Shown here: piece by piece, positions 63,201 to 64,000 of the stretch
Numbering within the stretch: position 1 is the first letter of the stretch
How the letters are laid out: every line of letters starts with the position of its first letter
Origin: Herbaspirillum frisingense GSF30
Lineage (GTDB): Bacteria > Pseudomonadota > Gammaproteobacteria > Burkholderiales > Burkholderiaceae_D
Assembly (NCBI RefSeq): GCF_000300975.2
Contig: NZ_AEEC02000019.1
Span: 50,316 to 114,315, forward strand
Direction: 5' to 3'
Length of the DNA stretch: 64,000 bases
The notes under the pieces: model-generated
What the model was told of the DNA's origin: nothing
The model's input: the letters and a program-made list of their open reading frames with translations, nothing else
The model's database searches: none
Program-made: the position numbers and the translations under genes

Positions 63201-63737
63201 TTAATCCAGCGTCTCGATGATGTGGTTCAGGTTGGTGTAGATGCACAGCTCGCCGGCGATGGTGAGCGATTTCTTGACGATCTCGGCCGGGGTCAGCTCG
63301 GTGTTCTCATACAGGGCCTTGGCAGCCGATTGCGCGTAGCTGCCGCCGGAACCGATGGCGCCGATGCCATCGTTGGGTTCCAGCACATCGCCATTGCCGG
63401 TGATGACCAGGGTGGTGTCGCGGTCGGCACACAGCAGCATCGCTTCCAGGCGGCGCAGCATGCGGTCGGTACGCCAGTCCTTGGCCAGCTCGACCGAGGC
63501 GCGCATGAGGTTGCCCTGGTGTTTTTCCAGCTTGGCTTCGAACAGGTCCAGCAGGGTGAAGGCGTCAGCCGTGCCGCCGGCGAAACCGACCAGGACCTTG
63601 CCGTGATAGAGCTTGCGCACCTTGCGCGCACTGCCCTTCATGACGATGTTGCCAAGCGTCACCTGGCCGTCGCCGCCCAGCGCGACCTGGTTGCCGCGAC
63701 GGACGGAAAGGATGGTGGTGCCGTGAAATTGTTCCAT
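63201..63737 (-). CDS. hslV: ATP-dependent protease subunit HslV
   Basis: The 178-residue product has the catalytic N-terminal threonine in a short leader: MEQFHG then TTILSVRRG, so Thr7 becomes the first residue after leader removal. [35 protein letters not shown] and [16 protein letters not shown] follow. It forms the double-hexamer peptidase that HslU feeds. It is the first gene of the operon. The six-residue leader is longer than the single Met of E. coli HslV. Confidence 0.96.
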   Translation of the reverse strand: MEQFHGTTILSVRRGNQVALGGDGQVTLGNIVMKGSARKVRKLYHGKVLVGFAGGTADAFTLLDLFEAKLEKHQGNLMRASVELAKDWRTDRMLRRLEAMLLCADRDTTLVITGNGDVLEPNDGIGAIGSGGSYAQSAAKALYENTELTPAEIVKKSLTIAGELCIYTNLNHIIETLD

Positions 63738-63886
63738 GCTTGCCTCTGTTCAATATATGCGTAGGTGCTGCGGGGCCGGCCTGGCCGCCCCACGTCCTGT
63801 CGAGATGGGGCTGGCCGTGCCGATTGCAAGACATTCCGGCCGCGCACCGCCCGCAGGGGGAGCAATATTGTACGCCGGCAAGAAAA

Positions 63887-63919
63887 ACGGGCGCCGGGAC
63901 ACAAGGTCCGGGCGCCCGT
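63887..63919 (-). terminator. Rho-independent terminator after the right-edge gene
   Basis: ACGGGCGCC pairs with GGCGCCCGT with an inner GGA/TCC pairing. The minus strand continues TTTTCTTGCC. It is 40 bp past the stop at 63959 and upstream of hslV. Confidence 0.82.
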
Positions 63920-63958
63920 CTCAGCGGATGGGATGACTCCGCTACGCTGCGGGTAGGC

Positions 63959-64000
63959 TTACACCGAGATCGTCATCAGGCTGGCATTGCCGCCGGCGGC
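63959..64000 (-). CDS. putA: C-terminal end of a PutA-like proline catabolic protein (partial)
   Basis: Only 13 codons and a stop are visible: AAGGNASLMTISV. The string AAGGNASLMTI is the conserved end of long PutA (proline dehydrogenase and pyrroline-5-carboxylate dehydrogenase), recalled from E. coli PutA. The rest lies beyond the window. The final SV replaces the usual G. Confidence 0.55.
   Translation of the reverse strand, partial: AAGGNASLMTISV

Overview
The window is about 63% G+C and reads as chromosomal DNA of a betaproteobacterium, most likely Oxalobacteraceae and close to Herbaspirillum. This is inferred from gene order and protein style: hslVU beside a small basic protein, FmdB-DUF502-aspS in a row, lysA/lptM divergent from cyaY, and a Burkholderiales-type trimeric porin. 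No rRNA or tRNA gene and no CRISPR array was seen.

Layout. 1-3950: end of a GH42 beta-galactosidase, then a sugar ABC importer (binding protein and two permeases, no ATPase). 3962-5217: a lipoprotein and a 48-residue secreted peptide. 5277-11897: a tripartite RND efflux operon with a divergent TetR regulator. 11947-14084: pta-ackA with an Fnr-like site. 14254-17987: two membrane-bound c-di-GMP proteins around a 64-residue protein. 18072-23346: an amine or amino-alcohol catabolic cluster (FAD oxidase, HAD hydrolase, APH-type kinase, PLP phospho-lyase/aminotransferase, Lrp regulator). 23384-31041: fatty-acid beta-oxidation genes under a TetR regulator, interrupted by a mobile DUF559 cassette. 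31258-32191: a conserved hypothetical protein and Hsp15. 32360-34448: type VI secretion debris, namely a truncated vgrG joined to a duplicated lipoprotein tail plus an intact Sel1-type lipoprotein. 34563-38408: a thiolase, cardiolipin synthase with an EEP-family hydrolase, and NudB. 38460-42048: LysR regulator, amidohydrolase and MFS transporter. 42049-42473: a REP-like element and the aspS terminator. 42474-45400: aspS, DUF502, FmdB. 45581-49686: otsB-GH15-otsA. 49885-52530: a sodium:solute symporter and a coiled-coil membrane protein. 52850-55506: lysA, lptM, cyaY and an orphan pseudopilin-like protein. 55717-57867: a TonB-dependent siderophore receptor. 57889-61241: a long Sel1-repeat protein, a gap with a possible small RNA, and a porin. 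61538-63737: a small basic protein, hslU and hslV. 63959-64000: the last codons of what looks like putA.

Most of the window is core metabolism and envelope function. The parts that look acquired or rearranged are the DUF559 cassette (25484-25902), the vgrG remnant region (32360-34448) and the REP-like element (42221-42335). The best candidate for an under-described pathway is 18072-23346, where a kinase and a phospho-lyase are translationally coupled and sit beside an oxidase that starts from a promoter region holding a 37-bp near-perfect palindrome.

Start codons were chosen by ribosome-binding site, family alignment from memory and overlap with neighbours. Functional calls rest on motifs read by eye; no database search was possible.
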